Of a DNA stretch of 64,000 nt, positions 39,880 through 52,799 are shown piece after piece. The notes under the pieces are model-generated. The model was not told the DNA's origin and ran no database searches. It saw only the letters and a program-made list of their open reading frames with translations. The translations under genes were made by a program, and so were the position numbers. Each line of letters opens with the position of its first letter. The stretch's first letter is position 1. The stretch comes from Schistocephalus solidus. Lineage: Eukaryota; Platyhelminthes; Cestoda; Diphyllobothriidea; Diphyllobothriidae. The stretch spans positions 1-64,000 of the forward strand of contig WEDG01004026.1 in assembly GCA_017591395.1 (NCBI GenBank). Reading direction: 5' to 3'.

Positions 39880-41477
39880 TCGTCAGTGCTTAAATGACGT
39901 AATGATTGATTTTCTAGTATTTAATCCAATCCATTTTCCACCGTCAATGCGTATGCTGGCCCTCCGCGCTGGTATATCGTCTGGTGATGAAATTTGGCGT
40001 ATTGTTCGACTAATCGAAAACGTTCGTCTACTCAGCTTCATCTAGTGTCCATGAGAATTTGTCGATAGGTGCCAATGAAACATATCCTTAATGCTCAGTC
40101 TATGTGCAAGGCCATCATTTATCTTGTACACTAGGATAAGATTATATATTTGCTGCCTGTAGAATACATTAACCCAGTTCAGTCTTTCTATGTGTGGTCA
40201 GTTTTCTACAGCGCAAACCTCCTTTGCTGCAGGACGTTGCATTATTTCGAGGCATGTTTTTTTACCTCTTCAGCCAAGGCTATCTCGCTTGTATGCCATA
40301 TTCTAGATAAGATCGAACACATGTACCGTATATTCCCGCAAGCAGATCTTTCTCAAAAGGTCAAATGCGCTTTTTGACAGCACTTATTATTCCCATGGCG
40401 TTTTTGCATCATTGATGCTTTTTATGGTTCCCATAGATTTGTATCCGAACGCCAAGATCCTTCTGTAAACATTCTGAGGCAATTTTAATGTCTTTCACGT
40501 GGTATGCCTTCGTGCTATCATTTGAATGGAATTTGGTTGGACGCAGATGAAGTACGGCCCACTTCTGCTAATTGAGGTGAAGAAGCCACTTCTCGGAAAA
40601 CGTTTTTTTGTCCGCGTATATTATTTTGCGAAGCTTTTGAGATAGAGAAGTCCTTGGCAGAGATTCACGTCATCGGAAAGAACTATTTCACCACATTGCA
40701 CATAAAATACGGAGAGTAAGGTTCGGAGGAAGTCACCTTGAGGCACACCGCTAGTCACATCCACCCAGTCACACAGGTCCTATCCGATACAGATGCCCTG
40801 TTTTCGGTAAGCCATAGGTTTTCCTTTTCCAGGTTGTAAGACCTCTCCTGATGTCGAGGCCCAACAGCTCATGTAGAAGACGTTGGCGTGGACAGTGACT
40901 TTAGTTTCACGGAAGCGCACGATATAGTCTTCGAGGCCATCATCTAAAGCCCTGGTTCAGACCTGCAGGAAAGATAGCCAATTGCAGTGGCAGAGGCGTT
41001 CTCTCTGTAGCGCATGCTTAAAATTCTGTAAGATGTTATTTTTTCACAAAGTCATTGTATAGCTGTTTTAACTAGAACTTCCGTCCTTCGCATGCGAAGC
41101 AAGCCAAAGTTGATATGCGGGAAGCTGACTGCTGTGATCTTACTACCGCCCTAATATAAGCGATCGAGGTTGGCTAACTTCCACAGTGAGGGCAGTCTCC
41201 CTGTTCTCATTGTCAACTCAAAACGAGATGAAAGAGGTTTAACGAGCACCATTTTAAGCGTCTTAGTTAGAAGCCTAGGAATCCCATCGAATCCAAGATA
41301 TTTGTTCGGCTGAATTTGACTGAGAACGTTTATTAATTCTTCGGTGGAAAAGCCAACAGTTTCAATGCGAGCAGCATCTTGGTTCATTTGAAACTCCTGA
41401 TTTTCTTGGCCCATTTGGAACTCCTTATTATCTTCAGAATATCCATTGTCAAAACAGTTTAAGAAACTGTGACGCAA
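39880..41477 (-). pseudogene. CR1/Jockey-type LINE reverse transcriptase remnant
   Basis: Reading minus, 41,477-41,151 is an open segment of the RT N-terminal region (FSTEELINVL, QPNKYLGFDGIP, LPSLWKLANL). Next, in changing frames, come a relic of the palm segment and RLLHELLGLDIRRG. At 40,779-40,669 is TSGVPQG followed about 25 residues later by LSDD, the counterpart of the catalytic F/YADD. Further down, EKWLLHLN and VLHLRPTK, then IYGTCVRSYLEYG, ILVYKINDGL and a relic of the RRFFFSNRVI motif reach about 39,900. This is the order of a non-LTR RT from fingers to C-terminus. Stops and frameshifts throughout, and loss of the motif-A aspartate, show it is dead. The apurinic endonuclease domain was not seen upstream. 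The lower boundary is approximate. Confidence 0.85.
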
Positions 41478-42397
41478 ATTTTACAGTCCTTTAGACACGC
41501 AATATCATACTTGCGTTTTCTCGTACTGTGGATTTACCAATGAAACCTCTTGGGAAATATGACGTATTTTTCCGTTGTCGGCATTTGAACGAAGTTCTAA
41601 CATGCCGTTTTTATTTGTGGCATTGATAATTTGTCTCCTTATATTCGGCAAAAATTTAAATTTTAAAGATGTACATACTTTTTTCACACCCTTTTTCTCT
41701 CTTATTCGAGATCTTTTTTCCCTTGTGTGACCCACAGCAGTCGAGCACATGGGGGCATTATTTGAGTATACAAACATGAAATTTAACCAGGCACTCTATA
41801 AGCCCCTAAAACTCTATTTAAATGTTTTTGAGTCTGTCAATTTAACCGGCCAGATTTTTTTTTGAGACAGCAGGACTTTTCGTGTCAAATCAAGCATTCT
41901 TAATTTTTGGTTGTGGTTCTTTGATAGGAGAGAGCACAGAAAAGTAAAAGCAGTATATTTAAAATGAGCGAAAGTTTTGCAATCACTTCCATTATGGCTC
42001 TTTCAGCTTTTCGGAAAGCGAGATCTAGATAGTTAGATCTTTTTCCTTCTCTCCATTTTGTTCTGAGATTTATGCGTAGAGAAAATTGTAGTAGCTTGTG
42101 GTCGAATGATATGGATCTTCCAGTCTATTCATTGAGCTTTAAATTCCCCAGGACCCGTGAGTACTTCCTTTTATATACCTACGCCCGTGCATTGAATATT
42201 CTTGAGCTTATTTGATAGGCAATGCCTTTGAAAACCCTATTGTGTACATGCCAGTTCGTTTGATGCAGCTTTATATGCAGCTAAATTGTTCACTACTTAA
42301 AGGGTACTTGTGAGATTTGGAGTAGCATTGCTGTTTAAAAACACTTTCTCTGCTCATAGGGGTATTTAGCTCAGGTACAGAAAAATAGAGGAAACAT
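41478..42397. other. Unassigned stretch upstream of LINE remnant
   Basis: A minus-strand open frame at 41505-41777 (90 codons, basic) lies just 5' of the LINE reverse transcriptase. It could be the decayed inter-domain linker of that LINE, but no motif confirms it. The rest shows nothing recognisable. A short piece near 42,160-42,210 (TTATATACC and neighbours) resembles 42,665-42,705, suggesting more LINE 3' scraps. Confidence 0.35.
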
Positions 42398-42560
42398 CTA
42401 ATCATCCAATAGTTTCTTGACGAGCTGCAGAGCCTTTGCCTCCATGACTGCTTTGAGGGAGTTCATTCCATTTCTGCACTACCATATACGTGAAAAAGTT
42501 AAAGCGAAGGTTCATTCTGGACATTTTGTGTGTATCTACATCAAGTGTCCATGAGTACAT
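42398..42560 (-). pseudogene. LINE C-terminal fragment
   Basis: The minus strand reads MNLRFNFFTYMVVQKWNELP and then, after a one-base frame change, SLKAVMEAKALQLVKKLLDD and a stop at 42,398-42,400. This is the typical end of CR1/Jockey-type RT proteins (R.NFFT.RVV..WN.LP, then a helix ending in LLD). It is a 5'-truncated, frameshifted copy, as is usual for LINE insertions. Confidence 0.75.
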
Positions 42561-42690
42561 TTTCTGGACATTTTTACATTTTCCATTTCTTTACTACCAC
42601 TTATGTGAATAATTCATATCGAAGGTTCATTCTGCACATTTTTTCCGTATCTTTATCGAGTGTCTCTCTTATATACCAACGCCAGTGCAA
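42561..42690 (-). pseudogene. Second, more decayed LINE C-terminal fragment
   Basis: The minus strand reads MNLRYELFT, then a stop, then VVVKKWK. This repeats the motif of the neighbouring fragment at 42,398-42,560, in the same orientation. The two pieces share GAATGAACCTTCG and flanking sequence, so this is a local duplication or a second insertion of the same LINE family. Confidence 0.6.
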
Positions 42691-42747
42691 TAAGTACTTC
42701 AATAAGGGAAGATAAGGTGATCTCTGGGGTAGAAGATATACTTGTCT

Positions 42748-42781
42748 GACGTTTCACACTCATAATCAAGTGCATCATCGG
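42748..42781 (-). ncRNA. Minimal hammerhead ribozyme-like motif overlapping the PLE stop codon
   Basis: On the minus strand the order is TCT, CCGATGA (one change from CTGATGA), a hairpin TGCACT...AGTGT as stem II, GAAACGTC and AGA. AGA can pair with TCT to start stem I. CG/GU gives the nearly loopless stem III known from minimal type I hammerheads, and GTC is the cleavage triplet. The TGA inside CCGATGA is the stop codon of the PLE frame (42,775-42,777). The U4-to-C change should reduce or abolish activity. Hammerheads in PLEs are established; this copy is a likely relic. Confidence 0.6.
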
Positions 42782-43252
42782 AGATAGAGCATAGGGGGAA
42801 CTACATGGTTTAAAAAGGGTTTTTCGTGCTCACTTGCGGTAGGTCTAGCCGCCTCGTTTCTCATTGGTCTTCCCCTCGTGCGCCAATGGTGCTTGATGGC
42901 ATCGTAGGGCACTGGTAGGTCATTGCTGTGGTTGATAGAGTTGGCGTCTGACTGCCAAGCTTCGATGAATTCCTTCGCCAGTCTGTTTTTGGCTCGGCCG
43001 AGCACTTGAACCCCGTCAAAATCGAACTGGTGGTTGTTTTCTAGACTATGCATGGCAACGTGTGATCGAATATCCTTTTGCTTTACAGCCAGAGTGTGCT
43101 CGTGCATGCGCGTACTCAGTCGTTTGTCGGTCATGCTGCAGTAGTTGGCCGGGCAGTCTAGACAGTTGAAACGGTAAATAACGCCTGAGGTGTCTGCGGG
43201 TGGTAGTCGGCCCTTTGATTGCATGACTAATCGACGGATGGTGGCCTCCGTT
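42775..43252 (-). pseudogene. Penelope-like element GIY-YIG endonuclease fragment, truncated by the satellite
   Basis: An open minus-strand frame reads EATIRRLVMQSKGR, then GVIYRFNCLDCPANYC, RLSTRMHEHTLAVKQKD, HVAMHSLENNHQFDFDGVQVLGRA and KEFIEAWQSDANSIN, ending about 149 codons after the first ATG. This is the PLE GIY-YIG nicking domain. GIY is present as VIY and YIG as YCS, so the glycine is lost. The arginine before MHEH and the glutamate of EFIEAW, which fit the catalytic Arg and Glu, are kept. There are no internal stops, so this copy is younger than the one at 38.6-39.4 kb. The frame stays open upstream to about 43,252, where 367-bp satellite sequence begins. The reverse transcriptase is therefore missing. 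It is a fragment, not a working gene. Confidence 0.88.
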
Positions 43253-43413
43253 CGGGTATTAAATCAAAAGGAATAGGCGCACACCGAGCAAGTTGCTTCC
43301 CGAAGCAAACAAGCTCCGTATGGGTGGCAAAGGTACGAACAGGCAACCAATTACCAGGCCGAAGTCGGCCAAGTTATAATTGCAGAGAGGAGACACGACA
43401 GAGAATATGGGTA

Positions 43414-43461
43414 GATTGATACAGTCTGTTTCGGGCTTATTCTGCCTTCATTCAGCCAATC
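43414..43461 (-). ncRNA. Hammerhead ribozyme-like motif, first copy in the 367-bp satellite
   Basis: On the minus strand the order is GATTGG, CTGAATGA, AGGC-AGAATAA-GCCC, GAA, ACAG-A-CTGT, A, TCAATC. GATTGG and TCAATC pair over six bases (one G-U) as stem I. GGC/GCC form stem II. ACAG/CTGT form a nearly loopless stem III, and GTA is an allowed cleavage triplet. This is the layout of a minimal type I hammerhead. The one departure is an extra A in the CUGAUGA core, which would be expected to impair activity. The motif recurs in every unit at 367-bp steps, so a cleaved transcript would give 367-nt monomers (inference). Confidence 0.6.
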
Positions 43462-45455
43462 ATAACCCTGACTACCAGCTGGGACTGGAAACACAAACAT
43501 GCACTCGAGTACGGCGCAGACAGTCCACACACTGGGTCTAGCAGATGGGTCATAAGCACTTCATCGAACCGAAGTTCATCAGTGCCTCACCACCTGTCAT
43601 TCTCTGTCGCTGCAGATCGGGTATTTATTCAAACAGGAATAGGCGCACACCGATCTAGTGGCTTCCCGAAGCAAACAAGCTCCGTATGGGTGGCAAAGGT
43701 CACGAACAGGCAACCAATTACCAGGCCGAAGTCGGCCAAGTTATAATTGCAGAGAGGAGACACGACAGAGAATATGGGTAGATTGATACAGTCTGTTTCG
43801 GGCTTATTCTGCCTTCATTCAGCCAATCATAACCCTGACTACCAGCTGGGACTGGAAACACAAACATGCACTCGAGTACGGCGCAGACAGTCCACACACT
43901 GGGTCTAGCAGATGGGTCATAAGCACTTCATCGAACCGAAGTTCATCAGTGCCTCACCACCTGTCATTCTCTGTCGCTGCAGATCGGGTATTTATTCAAA
44001 CAGGAATAGGCGCACACCGATCTAGTGGCTTCCCGAAGCAAACAAGCTCCGTATGGGTGGCAAAGGTCACGAACAGGCAACCAATTACCAGGCCGAAGTC
44101 GGCCAAGTTATAATTGCAGAGAGGAGACACGACAGAGAATATGGGTAGATTGATACAGTCTGTTTCGGGCTTATTCTGCCTTCATTCAGCCAATCATAAC
44201 CCTGACTACCAGCTGGGACTGGAAACACAAACATGCACTCGAGTACGGCGCAGACAGTCCACACACTGGGTCTAGCAGATGGGTCATAAGCACTTCATCG
44301 AACCGAAGTTCATCAGTGCCTCACCACCTGTCATTCTCTGTCGCTGCAGATCGGGTATTTATTCAAACAGGAATAGGCGCACACCGATCTAGTGGCTTCC
44401 CGAAGCAAACAAGCTCCGTATGGGTGGCAAAGGTCACGAACAGGCAACCAATTACCAGGCCGAAGTCGGCCAAGTTATAATTGCAGAGAGGAGACACGAC
44501 AGAGAATATGGGTAGATTGATACAGTCTGTTTCGGGCTTATTCTGCCTTCATTCAGCCAATCATAACCCTGACTACCAGCTGGGACTGGAAACACAAACA
44601 TGCACTCGAGTACGGCGCAGACAGTCCACACACTGGGTCTAGCAGATGGGTCATAAGCACTTCATCGAACCGAAGTTCATCAGTGCCTCACCACCTGTCA
44701 TTCTCTGTCGCTGCAGATCGGGTATTTATTCAAACAGGAATAGGCGCACACCGATCTAGTGGCTTCCCGAAGCAAACAAGCTCCGTATGGGTGGCAAAGG
44801 TCACGAACAGGCAACCAATTACCAGGCCGAAGTCGGCCAAGTTATAATTGCAGAGAGGAGACACGACAGAGAATATGGGTAGATTGATACAGTCTGTTTC
44901 GGGCTTATTCTGCCTTCATTCAGCCAATCATAACCCTGACTACCAGCTGGGACTGGAAACACAAACATGCACTCGAGTACGGCGCAGACAGTCCACACAC
45001 TGGGTCTAGCAGATGGGTCATAAGCACTTCATCGAACCGAAGTTCATCAGTGCCTCACCACCTGTCATTCTCTGTCGCTGCAGATCGGGTATTTATTCAA
45101 ACAGGAATAGGCGCACACCGATCTAGTGGCTTCCCGAAGCAAACAAGCTCCGTATGGGTGGCAAAGGTCACGAACAGGCAACCAATTACCAGGCCGAAGT
45201 CGGCCAAGTTATAATTGCAGAGAGGAGACACGACAGAGAATATGGGTAGATTGATACAGTCTGTTTCGGGCTTATTCTGCCTTCATTCAGCCAATCATAA
45301 CCCTGACTACCAGCTGGGACTGGAAACACAAACATGCACTCGAGTACGGCGCAGACAGTCCACACACTGGGTCTAGCAGATGGGTCATAAGCACTTCATC
45401 GAACCGAAGTTCATCAGTGCCTCACCACCTGTCATTCTCTGTCGCTGCAGATCGG

Positions 45456-48400
45456 GTATTTATTCAAACAGGAATAGGCGCACACCGATCTAGTGGCTTC
45501 CCGAAGCAAACAAGCTCCGTATGGGTGGCAAAGGTCACGAACAGGCAATTAATTAACAGGCCAAAGTCGGCCAAGTTATAATTGCAGAGAGGAGACACGA
45601 CAGAGAATATGGGTAGATTGATACAGTCTGTTTCGGGCTTATTCTGCCTTCATTCAGCCAATCATAACCCTGACTACCAGCTGGGACTGGAAACACAAAC
45701 ATGCACTCGAGTACGGCGCAGACAGTCCACACACTGGGTCTAGCAGATGGGTCATAAGCACTTCATCGAACCAAAGTTCATCAGTGCCTCACCACCTGTC
45801 ATTCTCTGTCGCTGCAGATCGGGTATTTATTCAAACAGGAATAGGCGCACACCGATCTAGTGGCTTCCCGAAGCAAACAAGCTCCGTATGGGTGGCAAAG
45901 GTCACGAACAGGCAACCAATTACCAGGCCGAAGTCGGCCAAGTTATAATTGCAGAGAGGAGACACGACAGAGAATATGGGTAGATTGATACAGTCTGTTT
46001 CGGGCTTATTCTGCCTTCATTCAGCCAATCATAACCCTGACTACCAGCTGGGACTGGAAACACAAACATGCACTCGAGTACGGCGCAGACAGTCCACACA
46101 CTGGGTCTAGCAGATGGGTCATAAGCACTTCATCGAACCGAAGTTCATCAGTGCCTCACCACCTGTCATTCTCTGTCGCTGCAGATCGGGTATTTATTCA
46201 AACAGGAATAGGCGCACACCGATCTAGTGGCTTCCCGAAGCAAACAAGCTCCGTATGGGTGGCAAAGGTCACGAACAGGCAATTAATTAACAGGCCAAAG
46301 TCGGCCAAGTTATAATTGCAGAGAGGAGACACGACAGAGAATATGGGTAGATTGATACAGTCTGTTTCGGGCTTATTCTGCCTTCATTCAGCCAATCATA
46401 ACCCTGACTACCAGCTGGGACTGGAAACACAAACATGCACTCGAGTACGGCGCAGACAGTCCACACACTGGGTCTAGCAGATGGGTCATAAGCACTTCAT
46501 CGAACCGAAGTTCATCAGTGCCTCACCACCTGTCATTCTCTGTCGCTGCAGATCGGGTATTTATTCAAACAGGAATAGGCGCACACCGATCTAGTGGCTT
46601 CCCGAAGCAAACAAGCTCCGTATGGGTGGCAAAGGTCACGAACAGGCAACCAATTACCAGGCCGAAGTCGGCCAAGTTATAATTGCAGAGAGGAGACACG
46701 ACAGAGAATATGGGTAGATTGATACAGTCTGTTTCGGGCTTATTCTGCCTTCATTCAGCCAATCATAACCCTGACTACCAGCTGGGACTGGAAACACAAA
46801 CATGCACTCGAGTACGGCGCAGACAGTCCACACACTGGGTCTAGCAGATGGGTCATAAGCACTTCATCGAACCAAAGTTCATCAGTGCCTCACCACCTGT
46901 CATTCTCTGTCGCTGCAGATCGGGTATTTATTCAAACAGGAATAGGCGCACACCGATCTAGTGGCTTCCCGAAGCAAACAAGCTCCGTATGGGTGGCAAA
47001 GGTCACGAACAGGCAACCAATTACCAGGCCGAAGTCGGCCAAGTTATAATTGCAGAGAGGAGACACGACAGAGAATATGGGTAGATTGATACAGTCTGTT
47101 TCGGGCTTATTCTGCCTTCATTCAGCCAATCATAACCCTGACTACCAGCTGGGACTGGAAACACAAACATGCACTCGAGTACGGCACAGACAGTCCACAC
47201 ACTGGGCTCTAGCAGATGGGTCATAAGCACTTCATTGAACCGAAGTTCATCAGTGCCTCACCACCTGTCATTCTCTGTCGCTGCAGATCGGGTATTTATT
47301 CAAACAGGAATAGGCGCACACCGATCTAGTGGCTTCCCGAAGCAAACAAGCTCCGTATGGGTGGCAAAGGTCACGAACAGGCAATTAATTAACAGGCCAA
47401 AGTCGGCCAAGTTATAATTGCAGAGAGGAGACACGACAGAGAATATGGGTAGATTGATACAGTCTGTTTCGGGCTTATTCTGCCTTCATTCAGCCAATCA
47501 TAACCCTGACTACCAGCTGGGACTGGAAACACAAACATGCACTCGAGTACGGCGCAGACAGTCCACACACTGGGTCTAGCAGATGGGTCATAAGCACTTC
47601 ATCGAACCGAAGTTCATCAGTGCCTCACCACCTGTCATTCTCTGTCGCTGCAGATCGGGTATTTATTCAAACAGGAATAGGCGCACACCGATCAAGTGGC
47701 TTCCCGAAGCAAACAAGCTCCGTATGGGTGGCAAAGGTCACGAACAGGCAATTAATTAACAGGCCAAAGACGGCAAAGTTATAATTGCAGAGAGGAGACA
47801 CGACAAAGAATATGGGTAGATTGATACAGTCTGTTTCGGGCTTATTCTGCCTTCATTCAGCCAATCATAACCCTGACTACCAGCTGGGACTGGAAACACA
47901 AACATGCACTCGAGTACGGCGCAGACAGTCCACACACTGGGTCTAGCAGATGGGTCATAAGCACTTCATCGAACCAAAGTTCATCAGTGCCTCACCACCT
48001 GTCATTCTCTGTCGCTGCAGATCGGGTATTTATTCAAACAGGAATAGGCGCACACCGATCTAGTGGCTTCCCGAAGCAAACAAGCTCCGTATGGGTGGCA
48101 AAGGTCACGAACAGGCAACCAATTACCAGGCCGAAGTCGGCCAAGTTATAATTGCAGAGAGGAGACACGACAGAGAATATGGGTAGATTGATACAGTCTG
48201 TTTCGGGCTTATTCTGCCTTCATTCAGCCAATCATAACCCTGACTACCAGCTGGGACTGGAAACACAAACATGCACTCGAGTACGGCACAGACAGTCCAC
48301 ACACTGGGTCTAGCAGATGGGTCATAAGCACTTCATTGAACCGAAATTCATCAGTGCCTCACCACCTGTCATTCTCTGTCGCTGCAGATCGGGTATTTAT

Positions 48401-49870
48401 TCAAACAGGAATAGGCGCACACCGATCTAGTGGCTTCCCGAAGCAAACAAGCTCCGTATGGGTGGCAAAGGTCACGAACAGGCAATTAATTAACAGGCCA
48501 AAGTCGGCCAAGTTATAATTGCAGAGAGGAGACACGACAGAGAATATGGGTAGATTGATACAGTCTGTTTCGGGCTTATTCTGCCTTCATTCAGCCAATC
48601 ATAACCCTGACTACCAGCTGGGACTGGAAACACAAACATGCACTCGAGTACGGCGCAGACAGTCCACACACTGGGTCTAGCAGATGGGTCATAAGCACTT
48701 CATCGAACCGAAGTTCATCAGTGCCTCACCACCTGTCATTCTCTGTCGCTGCAGATCGGGTATTTATTCAAACAGGAATAGGCGCACACCGATCTAGTGG
48801 CTTCCCGAAGCAAACAAGCTCCGTATGGGTGGCAAAGGTCACGAACAGGCAACCAATTACCAGGCCGAAGTCGGCCAAGTTATAATTGCAGAGAGGAGAC
48901 ACGACAGAGAATATGGGTAGATTGATACAGTCTGTTTCGGGCTTATTCTGCCTTCATTCAGCCAATCATAACCCTGACTACCAGCTGGGACTGGAAACAC
49001 AAACATGCACTCGAGTACGGCGCAGACAGTCCACACACTGGGTCTAGCAGATGGGTCATAAGCACTTCATCGAACCGAAGTTCATCAGTGCCTCACCACC
49101 TGTCATTCTCTGTCGCTGCAGATCGGGTATTTATTCAAACAGGAATAGGCGCACACCGATCTAGTGGCTTCCCGAAGCAAACAAGCTCCGTATGGGTGGC
49201 AAAGGTCACGAACAGGCAACCAATTACCAGGCCGAAGTCGGCCAAGTTATAATTGCAGAGAGGAGACACGACAGAGAATATGGGTAGATTGATACAGTCT
49301 GTTTCGGGCTTATTCTGCCTTCATTCAGCCAATCATAACCCTGACTACCAGCTGGGACTGGAAACACAAACATGCACTCGAGTACGGCGCAGACAGTCCA
49401 CACACTGGGTCTAGCAGATGGGTCATAAGCACTTCATCGAACCGAAGTTCATCAGTGCCTCACCACCTGTCATTCTCTGTCGCTGCAGATCGGGTATTTA
49501 TTCAAACAGGAATAGGCGCACACCGATCTAGTGGCTTCCCGAAGCAAACAAGCTCCGTATGGGTGGCAAAGGTCACGAACAGGCAATTAATTAACAGGCC
49601 AAAGTCGGCCAAGTTATAATTGCAGAGAGGAGACACGACAGAGAATATGGGTAGATTGATACAGTCTGTTTCGGGCTTATTCTGCCTTCATTCAGCCAAT
49701 CATAACCCTGACTACCAGCTGGGACTGGAAACACAAACATGCACTCGAGTACGGCGCAGACAGTCCACACACTGGGTCTAGCAGATGGGTCATAAGCACT
49801 TCATCGAACCGAAGTTCATCAGTGCCTCACCACCTGTCATTCTCTGTCGCTGCAGATCGGGTATTTATTC
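45456..49870. repeat. Trimeric higher-order repeat inside the 367-bp array
   Basis: Diagnostic variants recur every three units (1,101-1,102 bp). CCAAAG replaces CCGAAG at 45,771, 46,872 and 47,974. ACGGCACA replaces ACGGCGCA at 47,181 and 48,283. The B variant occurs at about 46,279, 47,382, 48,483 and 49,585. This is a higher-order repeat of three monomers, amplified as a block. Confidence 0.75.
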
Positions 49871-52799
49871 AAACAGGAATAGGCGCACACCGATCTAGTG
49901 GCTTCCCGAAGCAAACAAGCTCCGTATGGGTGGCAAAGGTCACGAACAGGCAATTAATTAACAGGCCAAAGACGGCAAAGTTATAATTGCAGAGAGGAGA
50001 CACGACAAAGAATATGGGTAGATTGATACAGTCTGTTTCGGGCTTATTCTGCCTTCATTCAGCCAATCATAACCCTGACTACCAGCTGGGACTGGAAACA
50101 CAAACATGCACTCGAGTACGGCGCAGACCAGTCCACACACTGGGTCTAGCAGATGGGTCATAAGCACTTCATTGAACCGAAGTTCATCAGTGCCTCACCA
50201 CCTGTCATTCTCTGTCGCTGCAGATCGGGTATTTATTCAAACAGGAATAGGCGCACACCGATCTAGTGGCTTCCCGAAGCAAACAAGCTCCGTATGGGTG
50301 GCAAAGGTCACGAACAGGCAATTAATTAACAGGCCAAAGACGGCAAAGTTATAATTGCACAGAGGAGACACGACAAAGAATATTGGTTAGATTGATACAG
50401 TCTGTTTCGGGTTTATTCTGCCTTCATTCAGCCAATCATAACCCTGACTACCAGCTGGGACTGGAAACACAAACATGCACTCGAGTACGGCGCAGACAGT
50501 CCACACACTGGGTCTAGCAGATGGGTCATAAGCACTTCATCGAACCGAAGTTCATCAGTGCCTCACCACCTGTCATTCTCTGTCGCTGCAGATCGGGTAT
50601 TTATTCAAACAGGAATAGGCGCACACCGATCTAGTGGCTTCCCGAAGCAAACAAGCTCCGTATGGGTGGCAAAGGTCACGAACAGGCAACTAATTACCAG
50701 GCCGAAGTCGGCCAAGTTATAATTGCAGAGAGGAGACACGACAGAGAATATGGGTAGATTGATACAGTCTGTTTCGGGCTTATTCTGCCTTCATTCAGCC
50801 AATCATAACCCTGACTACCAGCTGGGACTGGAAACACAAACATGCACTCGAGTACGGCGCAGACAGTCCACACACTGGGTCTAGCAGATGGGTCATAAGC
50901 ACTTCATCGAACCGAAGTTCATCAGTGCCTCACCACCTGTCATTCACTGTCGCTGCAGATCGGGTATTTATTCAAACAGGAATAGGCGCACACCGATCTA
51001 GTGGCTTCCCGAAGCAAACAAGCTCCGTATGGGTGGCAAAGGTCACGAACAGGCAATTAATTAACAGGCCAAAGACGGCCAAGTTATAATTGCAGAGAGG
51101 AGACACGACAGAGAATATGGGTAGATTGATACAGTCTGTTTCGGGCTTATTCTGCCTTCATTCAGCCAATCATAACCCTGACTACCAGCTGGGACTGGAA
51201 ACACAAACATGCACTCGAGTACGGCGCAGACAGTCCACACACTGGGTCTAGCAGATGGGTCATAAGCACTTCATCGAACCGAAGTTCATCAGTGCCTCAC
51301 CACCTGTCATTCTCTGTCGCTGCAGATCGGGTATTTATTCAAACAGGAATAGGCGCACACCGATCTAGTGGCTTCCCGAAGCAAACAAGCTCCGTATGGG
51401 TGGCAAAGGTCACGAACAGGCAACCAATTACCAGGCCGAAGTCGGCCAAGTTATAAATTGCAGAGAGGAGACACGACAGAGAATATGGGTAGATTGATAC
51501 AGTCTGTTTCGGGCTTATTCTGCCTTCATTCAGCCAATCATAACCCTGACTACCAGCTGGGACTGGAAACACAAACATGCACTCGAGTACGGCGCAGACA
51601 GTCCACACACTGGGTCTAGCAGATGGGTTATAAGCACTTCATTGAACCGAAGTTCATCAGTGCCTCACCCCCTGTCATTCACTTTCGCTGCAGATCGGGT
51701 ATTTATTCAAACAGGAATAGGCGCACACCGATCTAGTGGCTTCCCGAAGCAAACAAGCTCCGTATGGGTGGCAAAGGTCACGAACAGGCAACCAATTACC
51801 AGGCCGAAGTCGGCCAAGTTATAATTGCAGAGAGGAGACACGACAGAGAATATGGGTAGATTGATACAGTCTGTTTCGGGCTTATTCTGCCTTCATTCAG
51901 CCAATCATAACCCTGACTACCAGCTGGGACTGGAAACACAAACATGCACTCGAGTACGGCGCAGACAGTCCACACACTGGCTCTAGCAGATGGGTCATAA
52001 GCACTTCATCGAACCGAAGTTCATCAGTGCCTCACCACCTGTCATTCTCTGTCGCTGCAGATCGGGTATTTATTCAAACAGGAATAGGCGCACACCGATC
52101 TAGTGGCTTCCCGAAGCAAACAAGCTCCGTATGGGTGGCAAAGGTCACGAACAGGCAATTATTTAACAGGCCAAAGACGGCAAAGTTATAATTGCAGAGA
52201 GGAGACACGACAGAGAATATGGTTAGATTGATACAGTCTGTTTCAGGCTTATTCGGCCTTCATTCAGCCAATCATAACCCTGACTACCAGCAGGGACTGG
52301 AAACACATACATGCACTCGAGTACGGCGCAGACATTCCCTGCCCTGGGACTAGCAGATGGGTCATAAGCACTTCATCGAACCGAAGTTCATCAGTGCCTC
52401 ACCACCTGTCATTCTCTGTCGCTGCAGATCGGGTATTTATTCAAACAGGAATAGGCGCACACCGATCTAGTGGCTTCCCGAAGCAAACAAGCTCCGTATG
52501 GGTGGCAAAGGTCACGAACAGGCAATTTATTAACAAGCCAAAGACGGCAAAGTTATAATTGCAGAGAGGAGACACGACAAAGAATATGGGTAGATTGATA
52601 CAGTCTATTTCGGGTTTATTCTGCCTTCATTCAGCCAATCATAACCCTGACTACCAGCTGGGACTGGAAACACATACATGGAATCGAGTACGGCGCAGAC
52701 AGTCCACACACTGGGTCTAGCAGATGGGTCATAAGCACTTCATCGAACCGAAGTTCATCAGTGCCTCACCACCTGTCATTCTCTGTCGCTGCAGATCGG

